The notes below the pieces were generated by a model. It was not told the DNA's origin, did not search any database, and was given only the letters and a program-made list of their open reading frames with translations. Shown in pieces: positions 35,852-44,556 of a stretch of DNA of 64,000 nt (its first letter is position 1; each line of letters starts with the position of its first letter). The position numbers were made by a program, and so were the translations under genes. The DNA is from Methylorubrum populi (GTDB taxonomy: Bacteria; Pseudomonadota; Alphaproteobacteria; Rhizobiales; Beijerinckiaceae): the NCBI GenBank assembly GCA_020741775.1, contig DYYG01000030.1:1-64000 (forward strand). The letters run 5' to 3'.

Positions 35852-38098
35852 CTACTTCCCGAACCGCTCGAATTTCGGGAAGCTGCGGGTCATCAGGGTG
35901 CCGGCATCGGCCCGGTGACCCATCCACTTCTCCAGCATCGCCGCATTGGCCAGCCTCTGACCGGCCCCGTCGCGCCAGGGCAAGCCCTCGGCCAGGGTGA
36001 ACACGCAGGCATCGGCGAGCCGGCTCTGGCGGCACCGCTGCAGCCGCACGCCCTTGCCGCGCGACAGCTCCGTCACCTCGGAAGCCGGGAAGACCAGCAT
36101 CAGCTTGTCGGATGAGCTGACGGCGATGTGGTCGCCCTCCGCCGGCACCAGCAGCACCGCGCTCGCCCCCTCGTCGAGACCGAGGATCGCCTTGCCCTTA
36201 CGGGTATTAGCGACCAGCGCGTCGGAGGGCGCGATGAAGCCGCGCCCGTCGGAGCCGGCGACCAGCAGCTTGCTCTCCGGCTTGTAGGGCAGAGCCGCGA
36301 CGATCTCGGTGCCGTCGTCGAGATCGACCATCAGCCGCACCGGATCGCCGAAGCCGCGCCCGCCCGGCAGCTTCGACGCCTCGATGGTGAAGACCTTGCC
36401 GTTCGAGGCGAGCAGCAGGATCTTGGCCGTCGTCTCGCTGAGGAACGACACCTTCAGCGTGTCGTCGCCCTTGAAGGAAACGCCCGACAGGTCGGTGACG
36501 TGCCCCTTCAGCGCGCGGATCCAGCCCTTCTCGGACAGGATCACCGTGATCGGCTCGCGCTCGACCATGGCGGCTGTGAAGTCGATGCCGGCGGTGTCGG
36601 GCGGATTCTCCAGCGTCGTCCGCCGCTTGCCGAGCTTGGTCTCGGGCCCGAAGGTCTTCTTCACCGCGCGGATCTGCTTGGTGATGTCGGCCCATTGCAG
36701 CTTCTCGGATCCGAGCAGTTCCTCGATTCCCTGCTTCTCCTTGGTGAGCTCGTCGAACTCGCGCTTGAGCTCCATCTCCTCAAGCTTGCGCAAGCTCCGC
36801 AGGCGGGTGTCGAGGATGGCGTTGGCCTGAACTTCCGTGAGTTCGAACCGGGCCATCAGGGCCGCCTTCGGCTCGTCCTCCTCGCGGATGATGCGGATCA
36901 CCTCGTCGAGGTCGAGATAGACGATGAGCAGGCCGCCGAGGATCTCCAGGCGCCGCTCGATCTGGCCGAGGCGGTAGGTCGAGCGCCGCTGCAGCACCAC
37001 CCGGCGGTGATCGACCCATTCGCGCAGGCACTCGGCCAAGCCGATCACCCGAGGCACGACGCCGCCGACGAGCACGTTGAGGTTCAGCGGCACCCGCGCT
37101 TCGAGTTCCGAGAGCCGGAACAGGGACTCCATCAGCATGACCGGATCGACCGAGCGCGAGCGCGGCTCCAGCACGACGCGGACATCCTCGGCCGATTCGT
37201 CGCGCACGTCGGCGAGCAGCGGCAGCTTCTTCTCCTGGAGCAGGTCGGCGAGCTTCTCGATCAGCCGCGCCTTCGGCACGCCGTAGGGGATCTCGGTGAC
37301 GACGATGTTCCAGGTGCCGCGGCCCTGCTCCTCCTTGGCCCAGCGCGCCCGCACCCGGAACCCGCCGCGGCCGGTGCGGTAGGCCTCGCGGATGGTCTCG
37401 GGGCTGTCGATCAGGATGCCGCCGGTGGGAAAGTCCGGCCCCTGCACGAAGGTGCAGAGCTGCTCCGAGGTCGCCTCGCGATTCTGGATCAGATAGAGCG
37501 CCGCGTCGCAGAGTTCGGCGGCGTTGTGCGGCGGGATCGAGGTCGCCATGCCGACCGCGATGCCCTGGCTGCCATTGGCGAGCAGGTTCGGGAAGGCCGC
37601 CGGGAGGACGACCGGCTCCTCCTTCTCGCCGTTATAGGAGGCGCGGAAATCGACCGTGTCCTCGTCGATCCCATCGAGGAGCAGCCGGGCGACTTCCGTG
37701 AGCCGCGCCTCGGTGTAGCGATAGGCCGCCGGACCATCGCCGTCGATATTGCCGAAATTGCCCTGGCCATCGACCAGCGGATAGCGCTGGGCGAAATCCT
37801 GGCTGAGCCGCACCAGCGCGTCGTAGATCGCCTGGTCGCCGTGGGGGTGGAAGTCACCCATCACGTCGCCGACGATCTTCGCGCATTTCTTGAACGCCGA
37901 GTTCGGGTCGAGCCGCAGCAGGCGCATGCCGTAGAGGATGCGCCGATGCACCGGCTTGAGGCCGTCGCGGGCATCGGGCAGGGCCCGCTGCATGATCGTC
38001 GAGAGCGCGTAGGCGTAGTAGCGCTCCTCCAGCGCCGTCTTCAGCTCGACGCTCTCGATGCCATCGCCCGTCGGCGGCGGCGGGACGGGCTGGCCCAT
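35852..38098 (-). CDS. parC: DNA topoisomerase IV subunit A
   Basis: Decatenating type II topoisomerase subunit, 748 residues. The catalytic Tyr is Y128 in [10 protein letters not shown]. The quinolone-resistance region reads [10 protein letters not shown], with Gln where E. coli ParC has Ser80, and Asp at the Glu84 position; I believe this is usual in alphaproteobacteria rather than a resistance mutation. The C-terminal blades are shorter than in GyrA and lack a clear GyrA box, which supports ParC. ATG 38098 is preferred to GTG 38101. It is on the same strand as recO with a 154-base gap. Confidence 0.93.
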   Translation of the reverse strand: MGQPVPPPPTGDGIESVELKTALEERYYAYALSTIMQRALPDARDGLKPVHRRILYGMRLLRLDPNSAFKKCAKIVGDVMGDFHPHGDQAIYDALVRLSQDFAQRYPLVDGQGNFGNIDGDGPAAYRYTEARLTEVARLLLDGIDEDTVDFRASYNGEKEEPVVLPAAFPNLLANGSQGIAVGMATSIPPHNAAELCDAALYLIQNREATSEQLCTFVQGPDFPTGGILIDSPETIREAYRTGRGGFRVRARWAKEEQGRGTWNIVVTEIPYGVPKARLIEKLADLLQEKKLPLLADVRDESAEDVRVVLEPRSRSVDPVMLMESLFRLSELEARVPLNLNVLVGGVVPRVIGLAECLREWVDHRRVVLQRRSTYRLGQIERRLEILGGLLIVYLDLDEVIRIIREEDEPKAALMARFELTEVQANAILDTRLRSLRKLEEMELKREFDELTKEKQGIEELLGSEKLQWADITKQIRAVKKTFGPETKLGKRRTTLENPPDTAGIDFTAAMVEREPITVILSEKGWIRALKGHVTDLSGVSFKGDDTLKVSFLSETTAKILLLASNGKVFTIEASKLPGGRGFGDPVRLMVDLDDGTEIVAALPYKPESKLLVAGSDGRGFIAPSDALVANTRKGKAILGLDEGASAVLLVPAEGDHIAVSSSDKLMLVFPASEVTELSRGKGVRLQRCRQSRLADACVFTLAEGLPWRDGAGQRLANAAMLEKWMGHRADAGTLMTRSFPKFERFGK

Positions 38099-38252
38099 CA
38101 CTCACTCCACATCGTTCAAATCCGACCGGACGACGACCCCTCGTCGGCATCCGCCCCGCAGAAGCGGATGGCGATCCCTCGCCCTCAAGCGCCGCGACCG
38201 AACCCCGCCGGCCACCCCGCCCCTGAAACCCAATAAGAACATAACACGAACA

Positions 38253-38996
38253 TCACCGACTCCGACCAGTGCCGAGTGCGACGAATCGTGCCCGTTCCTC
38301 CGGCATGACCTGTGCCCGCGGGCGCCAGACATGCTGGTCGAGGAAGTAGCCCGTCAAGGTAAACCCCTCCCGAACGGCGTGCTCGTCCGGTGTCTGCCAG
38401 CCGCTGCCGGGCTGGTCGCGGTCGCGCAGGAAGGGCGGCAGGGGCAGCAGACGGTCGCGATAAGGCTCGCCCGCCGAAGCACTGACCGCCCGCCCGCTCT
38501 TGGGCGAGACATAGACCAGGGCATCGTTGGCACCCGTGGCCGCGCAATGCGACAGGTCGAGGCCGAAGCCAAGCCCGGCGAGCAGAGCGAGTTCGAACCG
38601 CACCATCAGGGCCGGCGCAATCTCCGCGTCGTCGAGATGGGCGATCAGGATCTGCGCCGCCTCATAGAGCTCCGGATGCGGATCCCGCTCCGGCAGCAGC
38701 CGCAGCAGCGCCGAGAGATGGCCGACGCCGTAAAGGGCGAGCCCCGAGCCCATCAGCCGCGAGGCGACGAGCGTCAGCGGCTCCACCGTGTAGGAGCCGA
38801 GCGCGCCGTCGAGCCGCGCCCGCCACGTGGCCCTGAGCGTATTGCCCGGCTGGAGCATCGGCTGCATCCGCCGCGAGCGCCCACCATGGACGAGCCCGAG
38901 ATGGCGCCCGTGCTCCGGCGTCATCAGTTCGAGCACGACCCCGGTCTCGCCGTGCTTACGCAGGCCGAGCACGAGGCCTTCGTCGATCCATTGCAT
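38253..38996 (-). CDS. recO: DNA repair protein RecO
   Basis: RecFOR-pathway protein that loads RecA onto SSB-coated DNA, 247 residues. The N-terminal OB fold begins MQWIDEGLVLGLRKHGETGV and contains HGRHLGLVHGGRSRRMQPML, the family hallmark; the C-terminal helical part follows with LPERDPHPELYEA and FELALLAGLGFGLDLSHCAA. The Cys zinc-cluster found in some RecO is only partly seen. Expression with parC, also on this strand, is plausible. It starts 128 bases from the divergent lipoprotein gene. Confidence 0.92.
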   Translation of the reverse strand: MQWIDEGLVLGLRKHGETGVVLELMTPEHGRHLGLVHGGRSRRMQPMLQPGNTLRATWRARLDGALGSYTVEPLTLVASRLMGSGLALYGVGHLSALLRLLPERDPHPELYEAAQILIAHLDDAEIAPALMVRFELALLAGLGFGLDLSHCAATGANDALVYVSPKSGRAVSASAGEPYRDRLLPLPPFLRDRDQPGSGWQTPDEHAVREGFTLTGYFLDQHVWRPRAQVMPEERARFVALGTGRSR

Positions 38997-39124
38997 GGAT
39001 GTGAGATAAGCATTTTTTCGACGGGCGGCAGCAGGCTCGGCGCAAGCCCGCCGTCTCCGGCTTCGATCCGTTTCATCTCTTGCGGGAAAACGCTACGCTT
39101 TCACCCGCAGGGAGAGATTCGACG

Positions 39125-39517
39125 ATGATCGGACGGCGCGGGGCGGGGTTGCTGGCGGTGGTGCTGGCTGCAGGCGGCTGCACCACGGGCACGGCGCCCC
39201 CCTCCCCAACTGCCGCGACCGGCAGCCTCCGCGAGCGGATCGCGGCGCTCGCCCTGCGCCAAGTCGAGTTCGGCTCGGTCTCGCTGATCCCGGTGCGGTT
39301 CGAGCACAGCCGGATCGCCGGCCCGTTCGAGGATGGTGGGCGCCAACTCTACTGCGTCTCGACCCGGATGAAGGGACGCACCTTCGGCAAGCCGGAGCGG
39401 CCCAAGCTCGTGGTGCGGGAGACGGCGGGCGCGCTCAGCGTCCTGCGCGACGAGGAGGATGTCTGCGAGGGTCACCGCAGCGAGCCGTTTCCGGAGCTGG
39501 ATTCGCCGGCCGCCTGA
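39125..39517 (+). CDS. Putative lipoprotein
   Basis: Protein of 130 residues from ATG 39125, behind GGGAGAGA. The N-terminus is a lipoprotein signal (RRGAGLLAVVLAAGGC, Cys at residue 19). The mature domain includes QVEFGSVSLIPVRFEHSRIA, GRQLYCVSTRMKGRTFGKPE and a Cys near the end, which could make one disulfide. I do not recognise a family. The following ChaC gene starts about 50 bases later on the same strand, so they may form a small operon. Confidence 0.65.
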   Translation: MIGRRGAGLLAVVLAAGGCTTGTAPPSPTAATGSLRERIAALALRQVEFGSVSLIPVRFEHSRIAGPFEDGGRQLYCVSTRMKGRTFGKPERPKLVVRETAGALSVLRDEEDVCEGHRSEPFPELDSPAA

Positions 39518-39563
39518 GGCGCGGGGTTGCGCTCCGGCCCCCACGATGGTCCCCTTACGGGCG

Positions 39564-40304
39564 ATGGCTTCCCGTCCCCTGTCGCTTTCCCTCGACCTGA
39601 TCGCCCGTGCCCATCCCGACACGATCCCGGACGACCCGGATGCGCTGACGCTGCTCTCCGACGACGACCTCGCACCGGAACTCGCGGCGATGCTGGCGCG
39701 GCGCGCCTCTCCTGAAGGCGGTCTCTGGGTGTTCGCCTACGGTTCGCTGCTGTGGAGCCCGGAATTCGCGTTCACCGAGCAGCGGGTCGGCACCCTGCGC
39801 GGCTGGCACCGCCGGTTCTGCCTGCTGCAGCGGCGGTTTCGCGGCACGCCGGACAATCCGGGCTTCGTGCTGGGGCTCGACCGGGGCGGGCTGTGCCGTG
39901 GCGTCGCCTTCCGCCTCGACGACGCGGATCCGCACGTCACGCTGATGCCGGTCTGGCGCCGGGAGATGAAGGGCAAGGGCTACGAGGCGCGCTGGGTCTC
40001 GGTGGAGACGCAGGCCGGGCCGGTGACGGCGCTGACCTTCATGGTGAACCGGGCGAGCGACCGCTATACCGGCCGCCTGTCCGATGCCGAGATCGCCGAC
40101 AGGATCGCGGCAGCCTGCGGGCATCTCGGGCCCAGCGCGGAATATCTGTTCCGCACCGTCGAGGCCTGCGCCGCCCTCGGCATCCACGACCGTCACCTGT
40201 GGAGGCTCCAGGCGCTCGTGGCCGAGCGCCTGCATCTCACGGCGGCCGCCCCCGGCATCGCGCGGCGGCGCCGAAGCGATCCAGAGCGCGACCCTGCCGG
40301 ATAA
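39564..40304 (+). CDS. chaC: ChaC-type gamma-glutamylcyclotransferase
   Basis: Enzyme that breaks glutathione to 5-oxoproline and Cys-Gly, 246 residues. The substrate loop FAYGSLLWSPEF is complete, the RGWHRRFCLLQRRFRGT motif follows, and the catalytic Glu is likely that in KGKGYEARWV. Start is uncertain (ATG 39546 or 39564), neither having a strong ribosome-binding site. The N-terminal 50 residues before the motif are longer than in E. coli ChaC. The convergent downstream gene is the lytic transglycosylase. Confidence 0.87.
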   Translation: MASRPLSLSLDLIARAHPDTIPDDPDALTLLSDDDLAPELAAMLARRASPEGGLWVFAYGSLLWSPEFAFTEQRVGTLRGWHRRFCLLQRRFRGTPDNPGFVLGLDRGGLCRGVAFRLDDADPHVTLMPVWRREMKGKGYEARWVSVETQAGPVTALTFMVNRASDRYTGRLSDAEIADRIAAACGHLGPSAEYLFRTVEACAALGIHDRHLWRLQALVAERLHLTAAAPGIARRRRSDPERDPAG

Positions 40305-40333
40305 GGCCGCCGCCGTGACGGGATCAGAGGGGC

Positions 40334-41131
40334 TTACCGCCCGTCGATGCGGGCGCCAAGCAGTGCGATGGCGCGCTGGTAGACGCCCGCGTCGTTCCAG
40401 CCCTGGATCGCGGCGAAGTTCGGCTCGCCCGGCTGGTAGCCAGCACCCGCCCGCCAACCATGGGCGCGCAGGAAGTTGGCGGTGGAGTTGAGGGCGTTCG
40501 GGGCGCTGTCGAGGCTGCCGCCGACGCCGTAGCTCAGCACGTTCTTCGGCAGGAACTGGGTGTGGCCGACCTCGCCATGGGCCGCGCCGCGGGTCGAGGC
40601 TGTCAGCACGCCGTTGTCCACGAGCTTGAGCGCCGCGTAGAGCTGGTCGGTGAAGAAGGCCGAGCGGCGGCAATCATAGGCCAGCGTCGCCACCGCCGAG
40701 AGGGTGTTGACGTTGCCCTTCACCGCGCCGAAGCCGGTCTCCATGCCCCAGATGGCGAGCAGCGGGCCCGGCGGCACGCCGTAACGCTGCTCGATGGAGG
40801 CGAACAGCGCCGCGTTCTGCTGCTTGAGGGCACGCCCACGGGAGACGATGACGTTGCCGCCGCGCTTGGCCAGGAACTGGTCCAGCGAGAGCTTGAAGCT
40901 CTTCTGGCCCCGATCCGCCGAGATGGTCGCGGTGGAGTAGGAGGTGTTGGCGAGCGCGGCGAGCGCCGCCGGGCTGGCCCGGCCCTTGGCCTCGGCGATG
41001 AACTCGTCCTTCCAGGCCTCGAAGCCGGCGGATGTGTTGCCGCACTGGGCGGCCTGGGCCGCGCCGGCCATGCCCGCCACCAGCCCTACCACGCCGGAGG
41101 CAACCAGCAAACTCAACCCGCGTCCGGTCAT
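40334..41131 (-). CDS. Lytic murein transglycosylase (MltB-like, SLT_2)
   Basis: Periplasmic enzyme that cuts the glycan strands of peptidoglycan to 1,6-anhydromuramyl products, 265 residues. ATG 41131 has GGAG 7 bases upstream and gives a signal peptide (LLVASGVVGLVAGMAGAAQA). The catalytic Glu lies in IWGMETGFGAVKG, and the SLT_2 pattern continues with VATLAYDCRRSAFFTDQLYA and GAAHGEVGHTQFLP. It lacks the peptidoglycan-binding tail of larger homologues. Cleavage after the signal leaves a Cys (AQCGN), but it is not a clear lipobox. Confidence 0.88.
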   Translation of the reverse strand: MTGRGLSLLVASGVVGLVAGMAGAAQAAQCGNTSAGFEAWKDEFIAEAKGRASPAALAALANTSYSTATISADRGQKSFKLSLDQFLAKRGGNVIVSRGRALKQQNAALFASIEQRYGVPPGPLLAIWGMETGFGAVKGNVNTLSAVATLAYDCRRSAFFTDQLYAALKLVDNGVLTASTRGAAHGEVGHTQFLPKNVLSYGVGGSLDSAPNALNSTANFLRAHGWRAGAGYQPGEPNFAAIQGWNDAGVYQRAIALLGARIDGR

Positions 41132-41368
41132 CCCACACTCCATCTGGCGGCGTAGATCCGCCGCCGCAGCTTGTCCCGAAGGGCCTCGGCCACCTTCTGC
41201 GAAGCAAGGCAACCTCCGAAGACCGGAGCCGAGCCCGCAACCCGAGCGTCTACCGAAGACCGATATCTTCGGAGAAACACCAAGCTGTGGCGCTCGTGAG
41301 GCGTAGACCAGACCTTGGCACAGGATAAGCCGATGGAATGGTTATCGTTCGGCCCCGTCGCCGGCCGA

Positions 41369-41500
41369 TCAGGGTGTCGGAAGCGGCGGCGCGACCTCGG
41401 GCGGCGCCTCGCGGACGGAGCGCAACTCGTACCAGAGGGCATTGAGGATGCCGATTGCGGCGGCCAATCCGAGGCCGAGGATCCAGGCGAAGTACCACAT
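41369..41500 (-). CDS. cydX: Cytochrome bd small subunit CydX
   Basis: Tiny single-helix subunit of cytochrome bd oxidase, 43 residues from ATG 41500: MWYFAWILGLGLAAAIGILN followed by ALWYELRSVRE. The MWYFAWILG start is the CydX hallmark, and the Pro-rich tail is longer than in E. coli CydX (37 residues). It lies 47 bases after cydB. CydX is needed for stability of the oxidase. It is easily missed because it lies at the end of a long open shadow frame. Confidence 0.92.
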   Translation of the reverse strand: MWYFAWILGLGLAAAIGILNALWYELRSVREAPPEVAPPLPTP

Positions 41501-41547
41501 GGGCGACGTCCTTGTCGGGAAGGGCGGGGATGGGAGCCGGGCCGGCG

Positions 41548-42702
41548 TCAATAGGCCGGCGAGCCGGGAGCGGTGATGTCGCGCTCCGAGACCTTGCCCC
41601 GGAGCACTCGATAGACCCAGGCGGTGTAGGCCAGGATGATCGGCAGGAAGATCACCGTGGCGATCAGCATGTTGCGCAGGGTCGCGAGGCTGGAGGAGGC
41701 ATCGAAGACGGTCAGCGCGTGGCCGGGATGCGTGCTCGACGGCAGGATGACCGGGAACATCGACAGTCCGACGGTGGCGATGATGCAGGCGATGCCGAGC
41801 TTGGAGGCGAGGAGCGCCCACCCGTCGCGCCCGGCGCGCAGGCCCGCCGCCGCCAGGAGCGGGCCGACGATCCCGAGCAAGGGCACCAGGGCGAGGGCCG
41901 GATGCGCCCGGAAATTCGCCAGCCACGCCCCCGCATCGGCGATGACCTCCTTGGCGAGGGGGTTGGAGGGCCCGTTGCCGATCAGCGGCGTCACGACGCG
42001 ATAGCCGCCGAAGGCCCCGGCCCAGACCAGCAGCCCGCCGAGCGCGAACATGGCCGCCGTCGCCAGCGCGGTGCGCTGCCCGATCACGCGGGCGCGCTCG
42101 GCCACCGGGCCCTCGGCCTTGAAGGCGAGCCACGCCGCCCCGTGCGCCACCAGCATCGCCAGCGAGACGAGGCCGCAGAACAGCGCCAGCGGGTTGAGGA
42201 GGCCGAACAGCGTGCCCTCGTAGATCGGGCGCAGATCGTTCGTGAAGTGGAAGGGCACGCCCTGCAGCACGTTGCCGACCGCGACGCCGAAGATCAGGGC
42301 CGGCACCGCGCCGCCGACGAAGAGTGCCCAATCCCAGCGCGCGCGCCAGACCGGGCTCTCGTTTTTCGAGCGGTACTTGAACGCCACCGGCCGCAGGATC
42401 AGCGCAAGCAGCACCAGGAACATGGCGAGGTAGAAGCCGGAGAAGCTGAGCGCGTAGAGCGCCGGCCATGCGGCGAAGATCGCGCCGCCGCCGAGCACCA
42501 GCCAGACCTGATTGCCTTCCCAGGTCGCGGAGACCGTATGGATCGCCACCCGCCGCTCCAGATCGGTACGGGCGACGAAGGGCAGCAGGGCGCCGACGCC
42601 GAGATCGAAGCCATCGGTGACGGCGAAGCCGATCAGCAGCACGCCGAGCAGCACCCACCAAGCGAGGCGTAAGGTTTCGTAGTCCGAGAGAAGGGCGAGC
42701 AT
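41548..42702 (-). CDS. cydB: Cytochrome bd ubiquinol oxidase subunit II
   Basis: Membrane subunit of the high-affinity terminal oxidase, 384 residues and about eight to nine helices. It starts MLALLSDYETLRLAWWVLLG, and the CydB blocks ATDGFDLGVGALLPFV-like (TDGFDLGVGAL) and VRTDLERRVAIHTVSATWEG region are present. The C-terminus has the AYTAWVYRVLRGKV pattern. It follows cydA with a 67-base gap and precedes cydX. Use of the proton-translocating partner is cydA. Confidence 0.94.
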   Translation of the reverse strand: MLALLSDYETLRLAWWVLLGVLLIGFAVTDGFDLGVGALLPFVARTDLERRVAIHTVSATWEGNQVWLVLGGGAIFAAWPALYALSFSGFYLAMFLVLLALILRPVAFKYRSKNESPVWRARWDWALFVGGAVPALIFGVAVGNVLQGVPFHFTNDLRPIYEGTLFGLLNPLALFCGLVSLAMLVAHGAAWLAFKAEGPVAERARVIGQRTALATAAMFALGGLLVWAGAFGGYRVVTPLIGNGPSNPLAKEVIADAGAWLANFRAHPALALVPLLGIVGPLLAAAGLRAGRDGWALLASKLGIACIIATVGLSMFPVILPSSTHPGHALTVFDASSSLATLRNMLIATVIFLPIILAYTAWVYRVLRGKVSERDITAPGSPAY

Positions 42703-42769
42703 CGCGGGAATTCCTGTGAGGGGCCCGGGCGGGCCGGACCGGAGGAGGAAAAGGACCGGGGAGCGCCGC

Positions 42770-44359
42770 TCACTCGGCGGCCACGAGGCCCGAGGCGGGC
42801 CGGTTCGCGCCGATTCCGGGGAAGAGCGCCGCCGGGTCGTCGGCCAGCGTTTCCGGCCCCTTGGCGATGGCCCGCAGCATCAGCCGCACCTCGATCACCG
42901 CCAGCACGCCGTAGACCAGGGTGAAGCCGGCGATGGTGATGAGGAGCGAGGGGATGCCGAGTTCGGAGGTGGCGAGCGCGGTCGGCAGCACGCCCTCGAT
43001 GATCCAGGGCTGCCGGCCGAACTCGGCGACGAACCAGCCGAATTCGATGGCGATCCAGGGGAGCGGCAGGGCCAGCAGCGCGGCCCGGAACAGCCAGCGC
43101 GGCGCCTCGGCCTCCCGCGCCGTGTACCAGAGCGCGGCGCCGAACAGGGCGATCAGCAGGAAGCCGCAGGCCACCATCGCCCGGAAGGTGAAGAAGATCG
43201 AGGGCACGTGCGGCACGGTGGACCATGCCGCCCGGTCGATCTCCGTCTCACTGGCCTTCAGCGGATCGGCGACGATCGGCTTCAGGAGTTGCGCGTAGCC
43301 GAGATCGGCTTGCGTCCGCGCGAATTCGGCCCGGGCCCCGGCATCCGTGCGGTCGGCCTTGATCCGCTCCAGCGCGGCATAGGCGACGAGCCCGTTGCGG
43401 ATGCGGCCCTTGGCGTGTTCGACGAGTTCGGCGATGCCGGGGATCTCGGTGCTCAGCGAGCGGGTGCCGATGAGCCCCATCGCCCACGGGATGTGGATCG
43501 CGTAGCGGGTGGTACGTCTCTCCAGATCCGGGATGCCGATTGCCGTGAAGGCGGCGGGCGCGGCCTCCGTGTGCCACATCGCCTCCATGGCGGCGAGCTT
43601 CATCTTCTGGTGGTCGGTGACGGCGTAGCCGCTCTCGTCGCCGAGCACGACGACGCTGAGCGCCGAGGCGAGGCCGAAGGCCGCTGCGATGGCGAAGGAG
43701 CGCTTGGCCAGCTCGATATGCTTGCCCCGCAGGATGTAGAGGGCCGAGACGCCGAGCACGAACACCGCGCCGCAGACATAGCCGGCCGAGACCGTGTGGA
43801 CGAACTTGGCCTGGGCGACGGGATTGAAGATCACGGCGGCGAAATCCGTCACCTCCATGCGCATCGTATCGGGGTTGAACACGGAGCCGACCGGGTTCTG
43901 CATCCAGCCATTGGCGATCAGGATCCAGAGCGCGGAGAAGTTCGTGCCGAGGGCCATCAGCCACGTGACGACGCAGTGGGTGAGCGGCTTCAGCTTGTCC
44001 CAGCCGAAGAAGAACAGCCCGACGAAGGTCGCCTCCAGGAAGAAGGCCATCAGGCCCTCGATGGCGAGCGGGGCCCCGAACACGTCGCCGACGTAGTGGG
44101 AGTAATAGGCCCAGTTCATGCCGAACTGGAACTCCATCGTCAGGCCGGTGGCGACGCCCAGCGCGAAGTTGATGCCGAACAGGAGGCCCCAGAACTTGGT
44201 CATGTCGCGCCAGATCTGGCGGCGCGTCATGACGTAGACGGTCTCCATCATGGCGACGAGGATCGATAGCCCCAGCGTCAGGGGCACGAACAGGAAGTGG
44301 TACATCGCCGTCAGCGCGAATTGCAGGCGCGACAGATCGACGAGCAGCGGATCGGTCAT
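42770..44359 (-). CDS. cydA: Cytochrome bd ubiquinol oxidase subunit I
   Basis: Haem-bearing subunit of cytochrome bd oxidase, which reduces O2 using ubiquinol, 529 residues from ATG 44359 (GGGAGAGCCCC upstream). Start MTDPLLVDLSRLQFALTAMY supplies the first haem-ligand region; GMNWAYYSHYVGDVFGAPLA and the helix VGLFFFGWDKL follow. The conserved GRQPW block reads FGWFVAEFGRQPWIIEGVLP. The Q-loop is about the short type, closer to CIO-type enzymes than to E. coli CydA; such oxidases are often cyanide-tolerant. An oxygen-sensing box lies in the divergent promoter. Confidence 0.94.
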   Translation of the reverse strand: MTDPLLVDLSRLQFALTAMYHFLFVPLTLGLSILVAMMETVYVMTRRQIWRDMTKFWGLLFGINFALGVATGLTMEFQFGMNWAYYSHYVGDVFGAPLAIEGLMAFFLEATFVGLFFFGWDKLKPLTHCVVTWLMALGTNFSALWILIANGWMQNPVGSVFNPDTMRMEVTDFAAVIFNPVAQAKFVHTVSAGYVCGAVFVLGVSALYILRGKHIELAKRSFAIAAAFGLASALSVVVLGDESGYAVTDHQKMKLAAMEAMWHTEAAPAAFTAIGIPDLERRTTRYAIHIPWAMGLIGTRSLSTEIPGIAELVEHAKGRIRNGLVAYAALERIKADRTDAGARAEFARTQADLGYAQLLKPIVADPLKASETEIDRAAWSTVPHVPSIFFTFRAMVACGFLLIALFGAALWYTAREAEAPRWLFRAALLALPLPWIAIEFGWFVAEFGRQPWIIEGVLPTALATSELGIPSLLITIAGFTLVYGVLAVIEVRLMLRAIAKGPETLADDPAALFPGIGANRPASGLVAAE

Positions 44360-44509
44360 GGGGCTCTCCCGGCCCATCGTTCCGGCAGGCAGCTTCCCGC
44401 CCGAGGAACGATGCGAAAACAGGGATCCGGCGCAGCCTCCCGGAAGCGGTGTCCGGAACGATGGGCCAAGGTCCGGCTTCGCCTTTCGCCCGGGACCGCC
44501 GGCCGGGCC

Positions 44510-44523
44510 TTGACGCAGATCAA
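44510..44523. promoter_or_regulatory. FNR/FixK-type operator
   Basis: TTGACGCAGATCAA matches the TTGAT-N4-ATCAA consensus at nine of ten fixed positions. It lies between divergent cydA (ATG 44359) and cydD (ATG 44557), 33 bases before the cydD start and 150 before cydA. Activation of a low-oxygen oxidase by an FNR/FixK-family protein fits, though a position this close to cydD could repress instead. Confidence 0.75.
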
Positions 44524-44556
44524 TGCCGCTCCGGGCCGCCCTCCGCACAAGACGGC

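Noticed and set aside
36128..38236. 702-residue plus-strand frame opposite parC
   Set aside because: Antisense shadow of parC, no recognisable domain.
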